Assembly: GCA_016219165.1 (NCBI GenBank)
Contig: JACRCB010000051.1
Location: 1 to 12,895 of the forward strand
Direction: 5' to 3'
Length of the DNA: 12,895 nt
Origin: Deltaproteobacteria bacterium
GTDB taxonomy: Bacteria > Desulfobacterota > GWC2-55-46 > DRQE01
Shown: in pieces, positions 1 through 6,868 of the stretch
How positions within the stretch are numbered: the stretch's first letter is position 1
How the letters are laid out: the number at the start of each line of letters is the position of its first letter
Notes under the pieces: model-generated
What the model saw: the letters and a program-made list of their open reading frames with translations, nothing else
The model's database searches: none
Told to the model about the DNA's origin: nothing
Translations under genes and position numbers: made by a program

Positions 1-399
<399 letters not shown>

Positions 400-456
400 A
401 AGATAATGGATTGGATGTATCAGATTTGAAGGGTGATGTGCATGCTTGCTATTTAG

Positions 457-469
457 TTTTCAAAGAACA
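457..469 (-). promoter_or_regulatory. boxA antitermination element in the rRNA leader
   Basis: On the minus strand this reads TGTTCTTTGAAAA, close to the boxA consensus TGCTCTTTAACA. It sits in the leader between the proximal rRNA promoter and the 16S 5' end, which is where boxA is normally found. BoxA RNA binds NusB/NusE and lets RNA polymerase pass through untranslated rRNA genes without Rho termination. Assignment rests on sequence similarity and position. Confidence 0.7.
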
Positions 470-483
470 GTCCCTCTTCTACT

Positions 484-512
484 ATAATACCGCTTATCGC
501 GCCTTTCGTCAA
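484..512 (-). promoter_or_regulatory. Proximal rRNA promoter (sigma70-type)
   Basis: Minus-strand -35 TTGACG (507-512) and -10 TATTAT (484-489) are separated by exactly 17 bases. Transcription would start near 477, giving a leader of about 80 nucleotides that contains boxA before the 16S 5' end. The good match and the position directly upstream of the rRNA gene make this a strong candidate. Confidence 0.8.
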
Positions 513-552
513 GGCAACGACGTGGGGCCTTTTTCCAAAAGAGGAAGTTTCC

Positions 553-612
553 ATTATGATAAAAAACGGAAACCTTGTCAAGAGAATTATGAAGTATTTT
601 TAAAAATTTTTC
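553..612 (-). promoter_or_regulatory. Distal rRNA promoter with UP-like A/T tract
   Basis: Minus-strand -35 TTGACA (577-582, a perfect match) and -10 CATAAT (553-558) have an 18-base spacer. Immediately upstream, 583-612 is almost pure A/T with phased A and T runs, as in the UP elements that bind the alpha-subunit C-terminal domain at rRNA promoters. Together with the promoter at 484-512 this gives the tandem arrangement typical of rRNA operons. The UP assignment is an inference from composition and position. Confidence 0.7.
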
Positions 613-678
613 CGAGGGCCTTTTTAATCCCCGTTCGGGGTTTAATTCCCCGAAGCTTGGCTATTGCATGTCGTTTCC

Positions 679-741
679 TCTCCCCTTTTTTTCTCCCTCT
701 CCCCAAGGGGGAGAGGGTAGGGTGAGGGGAAAAAAGGGGGG
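679..741. repeat. Palindromic interspersed repeat, copy 1
   Basis: The core 695-717 is an inverted repeat with arms CCCTCTCCCC and GGGGGAGAGGG around AA. Outer T-rich and A-rich flanks (CCCCTTTTTTT on the left, GGGGAAAAAAGGGG on the right) also pair, so the whole segment could fold as a long hairpin. It is related to the copies at 765-805 and 6939-6972 through the shared core CTCCCCAAGGGG and a flanking CCCTCA-type tail. This copy lies in the opposite orientation to the other two. Confidence 0.75.
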
Positions 742-764
742 GGAAAATGCCCGCGGGCTACGGC

Positions 765-805
765 GCCCCCTCATCCCAGCCTTCTCCCCAAGGGGAGAAG
801 GGGCA
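765..805. repeat. Palindromic interspersed repeat, copy 2
   Basis: The core 780-801 is an inverted repeat with arms CCTTCTCCCC and GGGGAGAAGG around AA, preceded by CCCCCTCATCCCAG. It faces copy 1 at 679-741 in inverted orientation, about 25 bases away, so the two copies could also pair with each other. Confidence 0.75.
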
Positions 806-894
806 AATCGCAAAAAGCAGAGCTGTAAAAATATATCACTAATGTCACGGCGCTGCTTGCAATACCTCGATATAGTATCGCGTTTAGGTGGGTT

Positions 895-2088
895 TTAATC
901 TCTTTTAAAGAAAACCTTCTTGAAAGTCCTTTTCCCGGCCTGTATCAAAAGGGGTTTTCCCGTAGAAACCTCGGCCTTTTCATCCGCCACCTTTTCGCCG
1001 TCAACCCTCACTCCATTCTGGGCTATGAGCCTCATGGCCTCGGAAGTGCCCTTTACCGCGCCTGAGAGCACCATAACCCTTGAAAGGCGCATCCTCTCCC
1101 CCTCGGCCTTGATTGTAATCTCATCCACCTCGTCCGGGATTTCCTTCTTTACAAAGAGTTTTTTAAACCCTTCTTTCGCCTTTTCCGCCTCGTTCAAGCC
1201 CCGGAAACGCGCGGTCAATTCGAACGCGAGCGCCTCCTTGGCCTTTTTCGGATGGACCTTTCCGCTTTTAACGTCCTCGACATATCCCATGTCCGCCTCG
1301 CTGAGGAGCGTGTAATAGTGCATCATCAGACCGTCCGATATGCTCATTATCTTCCCGAATATCTCGGAAGGCGGCTCGGTTATGCCTATGTAGTTGCCCA
1401 GGGATTTGCTCATCTTCTGCGTACCGTCCGTGCCTACGAGTATTGGCATGGTCACGACGACCTGCGGGGCCTGGCCGGATTCCTTTTGAAGCTCCCTTCC
1501 GACAAGGAGGTTGAAGAGCTGGTCCGTGCCGCCCAATTCCACGTCGGCCCTCAGGACAACGGAGTCATACCCCTGTATCAGGGGGTACAGGAATTCGTGT
1601 ATGGCTATGGAACGCCCTTCTTTATAGCGTTTATTGAAGTCTTTCCGTTCGAGCATCCGGGCCACGGTAAAGCGAGAGGCGAGGTCTATCATCTCGCCGG
1701 AGGTCATCTTCCCCATCCAGTCGCTGTTGAACACGACCTCTATTTTCTCCCTGTCGAGTATCTTGAAGACCTGCTCCTTGTACGTCTCGGCGTTTTTGAG
1801 GACGTCGTCCCTCGTAAGGGGCTTACGGGTCTCGTTCCTGCCCGTCGGGTCGCCTATCATGCCGGTAAAGTCGCCTATGAGGAGGAGCACATGGTGGCCG
1901 AGCTTCTGAAAGTCCCTGAGCTTCCGTATCAGGACCGTGTGCCCGAGGTGCAGGTCAGGGGCCGTGGGGTCGAACCCGGCTTTTATCCTGAGGGGCTTGC
2001 CGGTCCGGAGTTTTTCAATCAACTCCTCTTCGCTTATGATACCGTCCGCGCCCCTTTTTATTATCTTTAATTGTTTTTCGATGTCCAT
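895..2088 (-). CDS. tyrS: Tyrosyl-tRNA synthetase
   Basis: This class Ic aminoacyl-tRNA synthetase charges tRNA-Tyr with tyrosine in the cytoplasm. The 397-residue product has the Rossmann-fold signatures HLGH (residues 47-50) and KMSKS (225-229), the tyrosine-site stretch around GGTDQLFNLL (186-195), and a C-terminal S4 RNA-binding domain (about 333-397). Length and motif spacing suit the ~400-residue bacterial form. The ATG start gives an N-terminus (MDIEKQL...) that fits the family. No Shine-Dalgarno is visible before it; a possible promoter lies so close that the message may be nearly leaderless. tyrS is transcribed toward the rRNA operon and lies about 160 bases downstream of the kinase gene. 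Confidence 0.97.
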   Translation of the reverse strand: MDIEKQLKIIKRGADGIISEEELIEKLRTGKPLRIKAGFDPTAPDLHLGHTVLIRKLRDFQKLGHHVLLLIGDFTGMIGDPTGRNETRKPLTRDDVLKNAETYKEQVFKILDREKIEVVFNSDWMGKMTSGEMIDLASRFTVARMLERKDFNKRYKEGRSIAIHEFLYPLIQGYDSVVLRADVELGGTDQLFNLLVGRELQKESGQAPQVVVTMPILVGTDGTQKMSKSLGNYIGITEPPSEIFGKIMSISDGLMMHYYTLLSEADMGYVEDVKSGKVHPKKAKEALAFELTARFRGLNEAEKAKEGFKKLFVKKEIPDEVDEITIKAEGERMRLSRVMVLSGAVKGTSEAMRLIAQNGVRVDGEKVADEKAEVSTGKPLLIQAGKRTFKKVFFKRD

Positions 2089-2097
2089 CGGGGTCAG

Positions 2098-2126
2098 ATA
2101 ATATCAGTTATCATGAGAAAATACAA
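2098..2126 (-). promoter_or_regulatory. Possible tyrS promoter
   Basis: Minus-strand -10 TATTAT (2098-2103) lies 17 bases from a weak -35 TTGTAT (2121-2126, three of six consensus bases). The start point would be about 2091, only a few bases before the tyrS ATG at 2088. Spacing and -10 are good but the -35 is poor. Confidence 0.4.
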
Positions 2127-2152
2127 CTACCGGGGGAAAATACAACAGGGGG
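2118..2152. repeat. Short tandem direct repeat upstream of tyrS
   Basis: Two adjacent units begin with AAAATACAAC and end in a G run (2118-2134 and 2135-2152, with slightly different middles). They overlap the -35 side of the possible tyrS promoter. They could be a regulator site or chance; no function can be assigned. Confidence 0.5.
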
Positions 2153-2191
2153 AGGATTGAACGGAATGCCCTGCATGTCTGCGGTGGGATT

Positions 2192-2236
2192 GAGATTGCG
2201 AAAGTGGAGTTGTTCAATGTCATTGCGAGGCACTAA
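2192..2236. repeat. Decayed REP-like fragments
   Basis: GAGATTGC (2192-2199) and GTCATTGCGAGG (2219-2230) are the two end motifs of the better preserved element at 6216-6248. Here they occur in a rearranged relative orientation, which suggests remnants of one or two copies. They lie in the gap between the kinase gene and tyrS. Confidence 0.45.
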
Positions 2237-2248
2237 AAGGATTTTTGT

Positions 2249-3790
2249 TTAACCGCCCTTTCCAAGGCTGCCCACCGGTATAAAAAACTCAAAAATCGAA
2301 CCCTTGCCCGGCTCGCTCTCAAACCAGATTCTGCCCCCATGAAACTCCACAAGTCTCTTTGTAAGCGGAAGCCCCACCCCCAGCCCATCATGCTCCCTTA
2401 CAAAACTCTCATTGCCCATCTCGAAAAATTCGAATATGGCACCCTTAAACTGCGGCTTTATCCCTACCCCCGTATCCTTGACCCTTACCCTCAATACCTC
2501 TGCACTTTTTTCGAAATCCGTCAAGACCGTAAGGTCCACCATTCCGCCAACCGGTGTATACCTTACGGCGTTGTCAAGGAGGTTAAAAAGCATCTGAAAA
2601 AACATCGTCCTGTCGGCCATGATTGTTCCAACGCCCTCGCCTATATCGACCCCGAGTTTCTGGGCTTTTTTTTCAGCCGCGGGCATTACCATATCAACCG
2701 CATCCCTTACGGCGTCCCTCACGCTGAATTCGCTTAAATTCAGCACCGCCCGGCCCGAAGAAACAAGACTGGCATCCAGAAGCGCCTCAACGAGCCTAAA
2801 AAGTACTCTTCAGCTCTTTAAAATAATGCCGGCATACCTATCCACCTTATCCTGGACATTGCCTGCGCCCTCAAGCTCTTTAAGGAGTTCGGCAAAACCG
2901 AGTATATGGTTGAGCGGCGTTTTGAGTTCGTGATTTATGTTTCTTAGAATTGCCGTCTTATGGCGCCTTTCATCTATAAGTTCAATGTTTAATCCGTCAA
3001 TAACCTTAAAAAGCGACTTGAGCTTTTCCTCCCTCTCTTTAAGGGAATCGGCCATCCTGTTGAACCCCTCGGAAAGGTCCTCGAGTTCATCGCCTGTCTT
3101 TACATTAACCCGGTGGGAGAAATCCCCGCGGGAGAGTTTTTCGGCGCCGCTGTAAAGTTCAATAAGCGGCTTCAATATATAGCGCCTGAGATAAAGGGAG
3201 AGAAGGAAGAGCAGGAATACCCCGGCAACGGGAAATACATAAAGGATCCTCCTTGTGCTTTTTGCAAGTTCCCTCGCCTCCACCATGAGGTTATCCCTGC
3301 CTTCCGATGCGATCCTTTTGAACTCATCCAAATTCCTTATCAATCCCTCGCCAAAAAGCGTCGCCTCCTGCATACCCAATGCCGCTTCCCGGTTTCCCAC
3401 CGGGTTGTCGGTATACATAACCCCCAGGGTCATCTCGCCGAGTCTTAACGCCTCTCCCCTTATCTCCTCCGATATCCTTTTCCACTCTTCGCTGCCTTTT
3501 TCCTTATCCAGAAAATTTATGACCTCCGCCATCTCGCCTATCAGCCGGTCAAACTCATCCCTTTTTGTAACGTCCCCTGTTACCAGATAATCGCCCGATG
3601 TCTTGAGGAGTTTCTGTATCAGGAAACCGAAGTCGCCGATCCTGCTTACTCTGATGGTGACTGTCTCGGTCTGCCGCATCGTGGAGATGAGCCGCTCGAT
3701 GGTAACAAGGGACCATCCGATGAAGGCCATGGCGAAGATGGTGCCGGCGATAAAAGAGCCTATGAGTTTCTTATTTATGCCTGTTCTCAT
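2249..3790 (-). pseudogene. Membrane sensor histidine kinase interrupted by an in-frame TGA
   Basis: One continuous frame encodes a 513-codon kinase broken only by TGA at 2810-2812 (codon 327). Part one (3790-2810, 326 residues) has TM1 (about 9-30), a helical periplasmic domain, TM2 (about 182-201), HAMP (about 202-255) and the phospho-acceptor H-box NHELKTPLNH with His287. After the stop the same frame continues the HisKA second helix (LFRLVEALLDAS) and then a HATPase_c domain with N-box FNLLDNAVRYTP, G1 DTGVGI and G2 GLGVGLPLTK, ending at TAA (2249-2251). The ATG overlaps the TGA of the upstream gene (ATGA), so translation is probably coupled. No response regulator is in view. TGA terminates other genes here, so genome-wide recoding is unlikely. 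The break is a nonsense mutation or a base-call error. As read, the product would lack its catalytic domain. Confidence 0.85.
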
Positions 3791-4194
3791 GGCCCTATTA
3801 CCACAACCCCTTCAAAAGACGATGGGCCGGAAGCTGGAACGTATCCGATTGCCCCTTTCTCTTTTTTTACAAACGAAATAGCCTCCTGGGGGGTGGCAAA
3901 TGACAGGGGGATTGAAAGACCCTCCTGAAATACCTTTTTTATCCAATGCAGCCTGTACTCCTTTGAGCTCATCCCGGCAACCTTTTCAAGAAAACTGTCC
4001 TTAACACTTCCCTCGAGCATGTTTACCGGCTCAAGTTTCATGCCTCCCATGAATCTTGTCTCGCCCAGATATATGTCCCTTGCCGTCTCAATGTCCGCTT
4101 TAAGCAGCGGACCCTGCGGGTTTACTATAATGACAAAATCCTGGGCGTGAACGGAAGTCCCGAATAAAAAAAACAGCAGAAAAAGAAAATGCAT
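3787..4194 (-). CDS. Small periplasmic PstS-like substrate-binding protein
   Basis: The 135-residue product starts with a signal peptide (hydrophobic MHFLFLLFFLFG, likely cleavage after SVHA) and continues with a PBP-like domain related to phosphate-binding PstS. Seen are the family-type stretches DIYLGETRFMGGMKLEPVN, the W in LHWIKKVFQEG, and the C-terminal GAIGYVP. It is about half the size of a classical PstS, matching the short one-lobe class of these proteins. ATG at 4192-4194 is preferred over the GTG just before it, because AGGAGG is correctly spaced for the ATG. That Shine-Dalgarno overlaps the porin stop codon (TAGGAGG), and the gene's own stop overlaps the kinase start. No ABC permease or ATPase is nearby, so a sensing role beside the kinase is plausible. 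Phosphate as ligand is only inferred from the family. Confidence 0.75.
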   Translation of the reverse strand: MHFLFLLFFLFGTSVHAQDFVIIVNPQGPLLKADIETARDIYLGETRFMGGMKLEPVNMLEGSVKDSFLEKVAGMSSKEYRLHWIKKVFQEGLSIPLSFATPQEAISFVKKEKGAIGYVPASGPSSFEGVVVIGP

Positions 4195-4203
4195 CACAAC
4201 CTC

Positions 4204-5427
4204 CTAAAAATGAAATGCCCACTGCAGTTCAAAGACGTTATGGATATTCTCGTCTTCCTCGTCGTCGTAGCGGTACTGTGCCTTGAGGCTTGAATTTATG
4301 AAGTCAATATCGTATTTAACCCCTCCGATATACTGAAACCTTTGACCGCCGCCCGATAAGGCGCCAAGATACGGGTCATCTTTATCGCTGTTGAGGGTTT
4401 CGTATCTGAAGTAAGGGGTAAATCTATCGAGCGTGTAGGCAATCTGCAGATAATACGCATTTGCCGAGGCATCCCTGTTCCTGAATCTGAAATATTCCGC
4501 TATGAATTCGAGGAGGCCTCTTTTAAAATAGACATCGGCGCCGTAAATGGCCTCGTTGACGCTGATTGTTGAACTTGCCTTTTCAACCGTGAAGGTTGTA
4601 CCGGAAATGCCGACAACAAGTCCGCTGACCGCCTTCGGCTCCAGAACAAATCTTGCCACCACCTGCTTTGAATTGTTATCGTCTGAAGTGCTGTTCACCG
4701 CGAGGTTGTTCTTTGCCGGCACCATGGAGTCTTCTTTCATCCTCGGGCCGTTGCCGGCCTCAAGGTCGTATCTGAATCTTCCGATTGAGGTCAGCTTTGT
4801 TCCCGAGAATTCAACCCCCACGATATGGATCGGAATGACCCCGTTATCATCTTCAAAATTAAGGAAGAAGGGCCTGCCTACAGTAACAAAAAGATGTTTG
4901 CCGTGATGGTACGCCCTGTTCCAGTAGCCGAGAGCCGAATGAAACCGGCCAGCCCTCGCAATCAAAAAGTCGCTGAAGGTATAACCCGCCCAGAGCCTCT
5001 CGATATCAACATGGGTTTCGTCTATCTCGCCGGATTCGTTTCTTTTGAATTCAACGCCCAGTTCCAGGAGGAAGTTGAGCCGCTCTCCTATGTTTGAGGT
5101 TGAGTAAAGGGAGACCTCCCCTATTGAAAAACTATCGTTTTTTCTCTCCCTGTTGCCGGTGGAAAAATTTAGATCGCCGAAGGCGCCCAGATTCATTCCG
5201 AACTGGGGCATCGCCGCCTTTACCTCTTTTTGCGCTTCCTGCTCGGCCTTTTTCCTTTCCTCAAGTTCTCTTACCCTGTTTTCGAGCCTTTCTATAACAT
5301 CCTTCTGTTTCTTCAGTTCCTCTTTAACGTCCTGAAGTTCCTCCCCGAACGCGGAAGCGTTCAGCATAAGAAAAAAAACCAGCGAAAAAAACAAAACTTT
5401 CCCTGCGTTGAAGACGGGATTCTTCAT
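4204..5427 (-). CDS. Outer-membrane porin with N-terminal coiled coil
   Basis: The 407-residue product begins with a signal peptide (hydrophobic stretch about 10-27, cleavage near ASAFG). A charged coiled coil follows (about 30-70, heptads such as LKKQKDVIERLENRVRELEERKK broken at alanines). A beta-barrel domain runs from about residue 76 to the end, with alternating aromatic strands and a terminal ...LQWAFHF ending in Phe, the usual outer-membrane sorting signal. The pattern fits OprP/OprO-like or short-chain-amide-type porins; the coiled coil may reach the peptidoglycan or make trimers. Substrate cannot be read. The start is supported by a G-rich Shine-Dalgarno (GGGGGTGG) upstream of the ATG. 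It is the first gene of a tight operon with the binding protein (9 bases after its stop) and the histidine kinase. Confidence 0.8.
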   Translation of the reverse strand: MKNPVFNAGKVLFFSLVFFLMLNASAFGEELQDVKEELKKQKDVIERLENRVRELEERKKAEQEAQKEVKAAMPQFGMNLGAFGDLNFSTGNRERKNDSFSIGEVSLYSTSNIGERLNFLLELGVEFKRNESGEIDETHVDIERLWAGYTFSDFLIARAGRFHSALGYWNRAYHHGKHLFVTVGRPFFLNFEDDNGVIPIHIVGVEFSGTKLTSIGRFRYDLEAGNGPRMKEDSMVPAKNNLAVNSTSDDNNSKQVVARFVLEPKAVSGLVVGISGTTFTVEKASSTISVNEAIYGADVYFKRGLLEFIAEYFRFRNRDASANAYYLQIAYTLDRFTPYFRYETLNSDKDDPYLGALSGGGQRFQYIGGVKYDIDFINSSLKAQYRYDDEEDENIHNVFELQWAFHF

Positions 5428-5480
5428 GCAACCACCCCCTCTTTTTTAGGGTTAGATCCTCATGCTCGCTTATGCCTTGA

Positions 5481-5489
5481 ATTTTAGCA
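5481..5489 (-). promoter_or_regulatory. Possible extended -10 promoter for the porin operon
   Basis: On the minus strand the gap upstream of the porin contains TGCTAAAAT, an extended -10 (TGn plus TAAAAT), about 55 bases before the porin ATG. No good -35 is visible, which extended -10 promoters may not need. Weak evidence. Confidence 0.3.
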
Positions 5490-5521
5490 CATGGAGAGAA
5501 ATATTGGAAGGACAACCATGG

Positions 5522-6163
5522 CTAATCAGCGCCTGATAGTTGTAGCCATTTGCCATCGTAAAAGTAGAGTATCCCAGAGGCCTTGTTTACAAAAATATCT
5601 TCTATGCCTTGATGGTCTACTTGGGGAGGTTCGGGGCAATCAATATATTCATAAAAAAAATCCAAACAAAGTCTATGATAATCCATAATCTCCTTTTTCC
5701 CAATGGCACGTATCTCTCGTGAAAACCCGGTTTGTCCGTCACCTATGCCTTGCAACCATCTCTTGTCTGGTTCGCTCGCGATTTCAGACACTTTGTCTGG
5801 GGAACCGTCCCAGAATATCAATATGGAAGAGATTCTACCTTTTGAGCATAATGCCGCCCAATCGGTTTGCCCCATCCTTAAAAACTCCCCATGGATGATA
5901 TTGTGCGGTGTTGGATTATCAAAAACCTGCGGTATAGTACACCCCCGTGCTTGTAACTCCATAACTAAATCATCGGGAAGTCCGGCGAATGCCGTAGGGG
6001 AAAGACGCTTAGTATGCAGGTCGGCAATTTCCCATTCATTAATTTCTTCTTCACTATAGGCCAGACTTAAGAGGCTCTGAAAAATAAACGCTGCAAGCAA
6101 TAAATTCTTGACCCTTGACCATTGGCGACCTTTTGTGTTTGCACACCATGACATGCCCACCAT
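5522..6163 (-). CDS. Secreted or membrane-anchored protein of unknown function
   Basis: The frame gives up to 213 residues. A hydrophobic segment (about 19-36, LLLAAFIFQSLLSLAYS) after a basic stretch looks like a signal peptide, so the mature protein is probably periplasmic. The exported part has four cysteines (75, 106, 166, 176) that could form two disulfides. Notable stretches are RGCTIPQ (74-80), GQTDWAALCS (98-107) and the end GIEDIFVNKASGILYFYDGKWLQLSGAD. The pattern resembles hypothetical proteins I recall from diverse environmental bacteria, with no known role. The start is uncertain: ATG at 6163 or at 6154 are both possible and neither has a clear Shine-Dalgarno; the first ~15 residues may be untranslated. 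Base composition is visibly more A/T-rich than the flanking genes, which hints at later acquisition. Confidence 0.65.
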   Translation of the reverse strand: MVGMSWCANTKGRQWSRVKNLLLAAFIFQSLLSLAYSEEEINEWEIADLHTKRLSPTAFAGLPDDLVMELQARGCTIPQVFDNPTPHNIIHGEFLRMGQTDWAALCSKGRISSILIFWDGSPDKVSEIASEPDKRWLQGIGDGQTGFSREIRAIGKKEIMDYHRLCLDFFYEYIDCPEPPQVDHQGIEDIFVNKASGILYFYDGKWLQLSGAD

Positions 6164-6215
6164 TTTATGGTTTATCCAGCAACTTAAGTGGCACAGCCCA
6201 TGCTACGCTCTAACG

Positions 6216-6248
6216 GAGATTGCTTCGGGCTAAAACCCTCGCAATGAC
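6216..6248. repeat. REP-like interspersed palindrome
   Basis: The 33-base element has arms ATTGC and GCAAT at its ends and an inner GGG/CCC pair around CTAAAA, so it can fold as an imperfect stem-loop. On the minus strand it reads GTCATTGCGAGG...GCAATCTC, a widespread intergenic repeat type in environmental genomes. Fragments of the same type lie at 2192-2236. Confidence 0.6.
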
Positions 6249-6308
6249 CCCCTACCCCGCCCTCTCCATTATCTTTATCTTTACAAGAAACCTCTCCCTG
6301 AATGCCGG

Positions 6309-6390
6309 TCATCTGTAGACGTCTTTCCGGTGTCTCACGCGATATATCGTCACGGGGGTGGAAAAGGGGGCAGATTTATTTTTCTCAAAA
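6309..6390 (-). pseudogene. Possible relic of a RelE/ParE-type toxin C-terminus
   Basis: On the minus strand a short open stretch ends TPVTIYRVRHRKDVYR followed by TGA (6309-6311). This resembles the last strand and tail of RelE/ParE-family toxins, where an RxxHR-type end is common. Only about 25 codons are open before an upstream stop, with no start codon and no Shine-Dalgarno, so nothing functional could be made. It sits directly downstream of hicA. The call rests on a short match by eye and could be chance. Confidence 0.35.
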
Positions 6391-6415
6391 AAACCGCTTC
6401 TCCTCTATTTCGCGA

Positions 6416-6637
6416 TTACAACGAATCAAACTCTTCCACCGAAATCCCCGCCTGCCGTATAAGCTTGCGTAAAATTCCGGGGCCGAGTTCTTTATGTTGA
6501 GGAATTGAAAGTGTGTACTGACAATCGGGTTTTGTCATCATGACGTGGGAACCTTTTTGACGCGCCGCTGTCCAGCCTGCTTCCTGAAATTTTCTCACGG
6601 CCTCTCTGTCGGAACAGAGTTTCAGATTATCCCCCAT
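6416..6637 (-). CDS. hicA: HicA-family toxin (mRNA interferase)
   Basis: The 73-residue product matches the small dsRBD-like HicA fold: an N-terminal helix (SDREAVRKFQEAGW), then RQKGSHVMM with the catalytic His31 in the usual GSH context, and a C-terminal PGILRKLIRQAGISVEEF helix. HicA toxins cleave mRNA and are neutralised by HicB. The ATG overlaps the HicB stop by one base (TAATG), so the pair is translationally coupled. The antitoxin comes first, the reverse of the E. coli order but common in other bacteria. All key features of an active toxin appear intact. Confidence 0.85.
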   Translation of the reverse strand: MGDNLKLCSDREAVRKFQEAGWTAARQKGSHVMMTKPDCQYTLSIPQHKELGPGILRKLIRQAGISVEEFDSL

Positions 6638-6837
6638 TACACGGCGACCTCTACGAGCCGGCCCGGGTCAACCCCTCTTTTCCCCTCCATCACCTCGAGC
6701 CACCCCTCTACGGCTTCCCTTACGTTAGTAATGGCTTCTTCCCTGGTCTTTCCCTGAGAAAGACATCCGGGAAGCGCCGGAACCTCGGCAACAAAATATC
6801 CCACCTCATCCTGCTCAATCAAGACATGGAGTTTCAT
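6637..6837 (-). CDS. hicB: HicB-family antitoxin
   Basis: The 66-residue product has the HicB partial RNase H-like fold: MKLHVLIEQDEVGYFVAEVPALPGCLSQGKTREEAITNVREAVEGWLE. The GY-F-A-VP-LPGC pattern is diagnostic. I place the start at 6835-6837 because a strong Shine-Dalgarno (AAGGAGGG) lies 8 bases upstream; an earlier in-frame start near 6888 has none and falls in the promoter. The protein lacks the C-terminal helix-turn-helix or ribbon-helix-helix found in longer HicB proteins, so direct autorepression is not assured. It should bind and block HicA, encoded by the overlapping next gene. Confidence 0.85.
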   Translation of the reverse strand: MKLHVLIEQDEVGYFVAEVPALPGCLSQGKTREEAITNVREAVEGWLEVMEGKRGVDPGRLVEVAV

Positions 6838-6868
6838 CCGCCACCCTCCTTTTGATATGCTGATTTTT

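Larger units (their letters stand above)
613..894. other. Non-coding gap between tyrS and the rRNA promoters, repeat-rich
   Basis: I see no credible gene here. The stretch holds a C/G-rich hairpin (CCCCGTTCGGGG near 629-640), two copies of a palindromic CTCTCCCC/GGGGAGAG repeat (listed separately) and, just after the tyrS stop, a 7-bp stem (GCGATAC / GTATTGC) on the minus strand. None of the hairpins is followed by a convincing U-run in the minus direction, so I cannot point to a clear intrinsic terminator for tyrS. A short plus-strand frame over 668-898 is only the translated repeats. Confidence 0.6.

Noticed and set aside
613..898. CRISPR-like array in the repeat-rich gap near tyrS
   Set aside because: The repeats are two inverted palindromes with different flanks, not regularly spaced direct repeats, and no cas gene is present.
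1252..2070. Plus-strand 272-codon frame
   Set aside because: It is the antisense shadow of tyrS, whose HLGH and KMSKS motifs prove the minus-strand reading.
2249..2746. Independent 165-residue ATPase-domain protein starting at GTG 2746
   Set aside because: The frame is continuous with the upstream kinase through the single TGA and lacks its own Shine-Dalgarno, so it is better read as the second half of one gene.
2770..2812. Selenocysteine insertion at the kinase TGA
   Set aside because: No clear SECIS-type hairpin follows the TGA, histidine kinases are not known selenoproteins at this position, and Gly or Arg fits better.
5324..5515. Minus-strand 63-codon frame overlapping the porin start
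   Set aside because: It overlaps the porin signal peptide region in another frame and shows no protein-like pattern or ribosome site.
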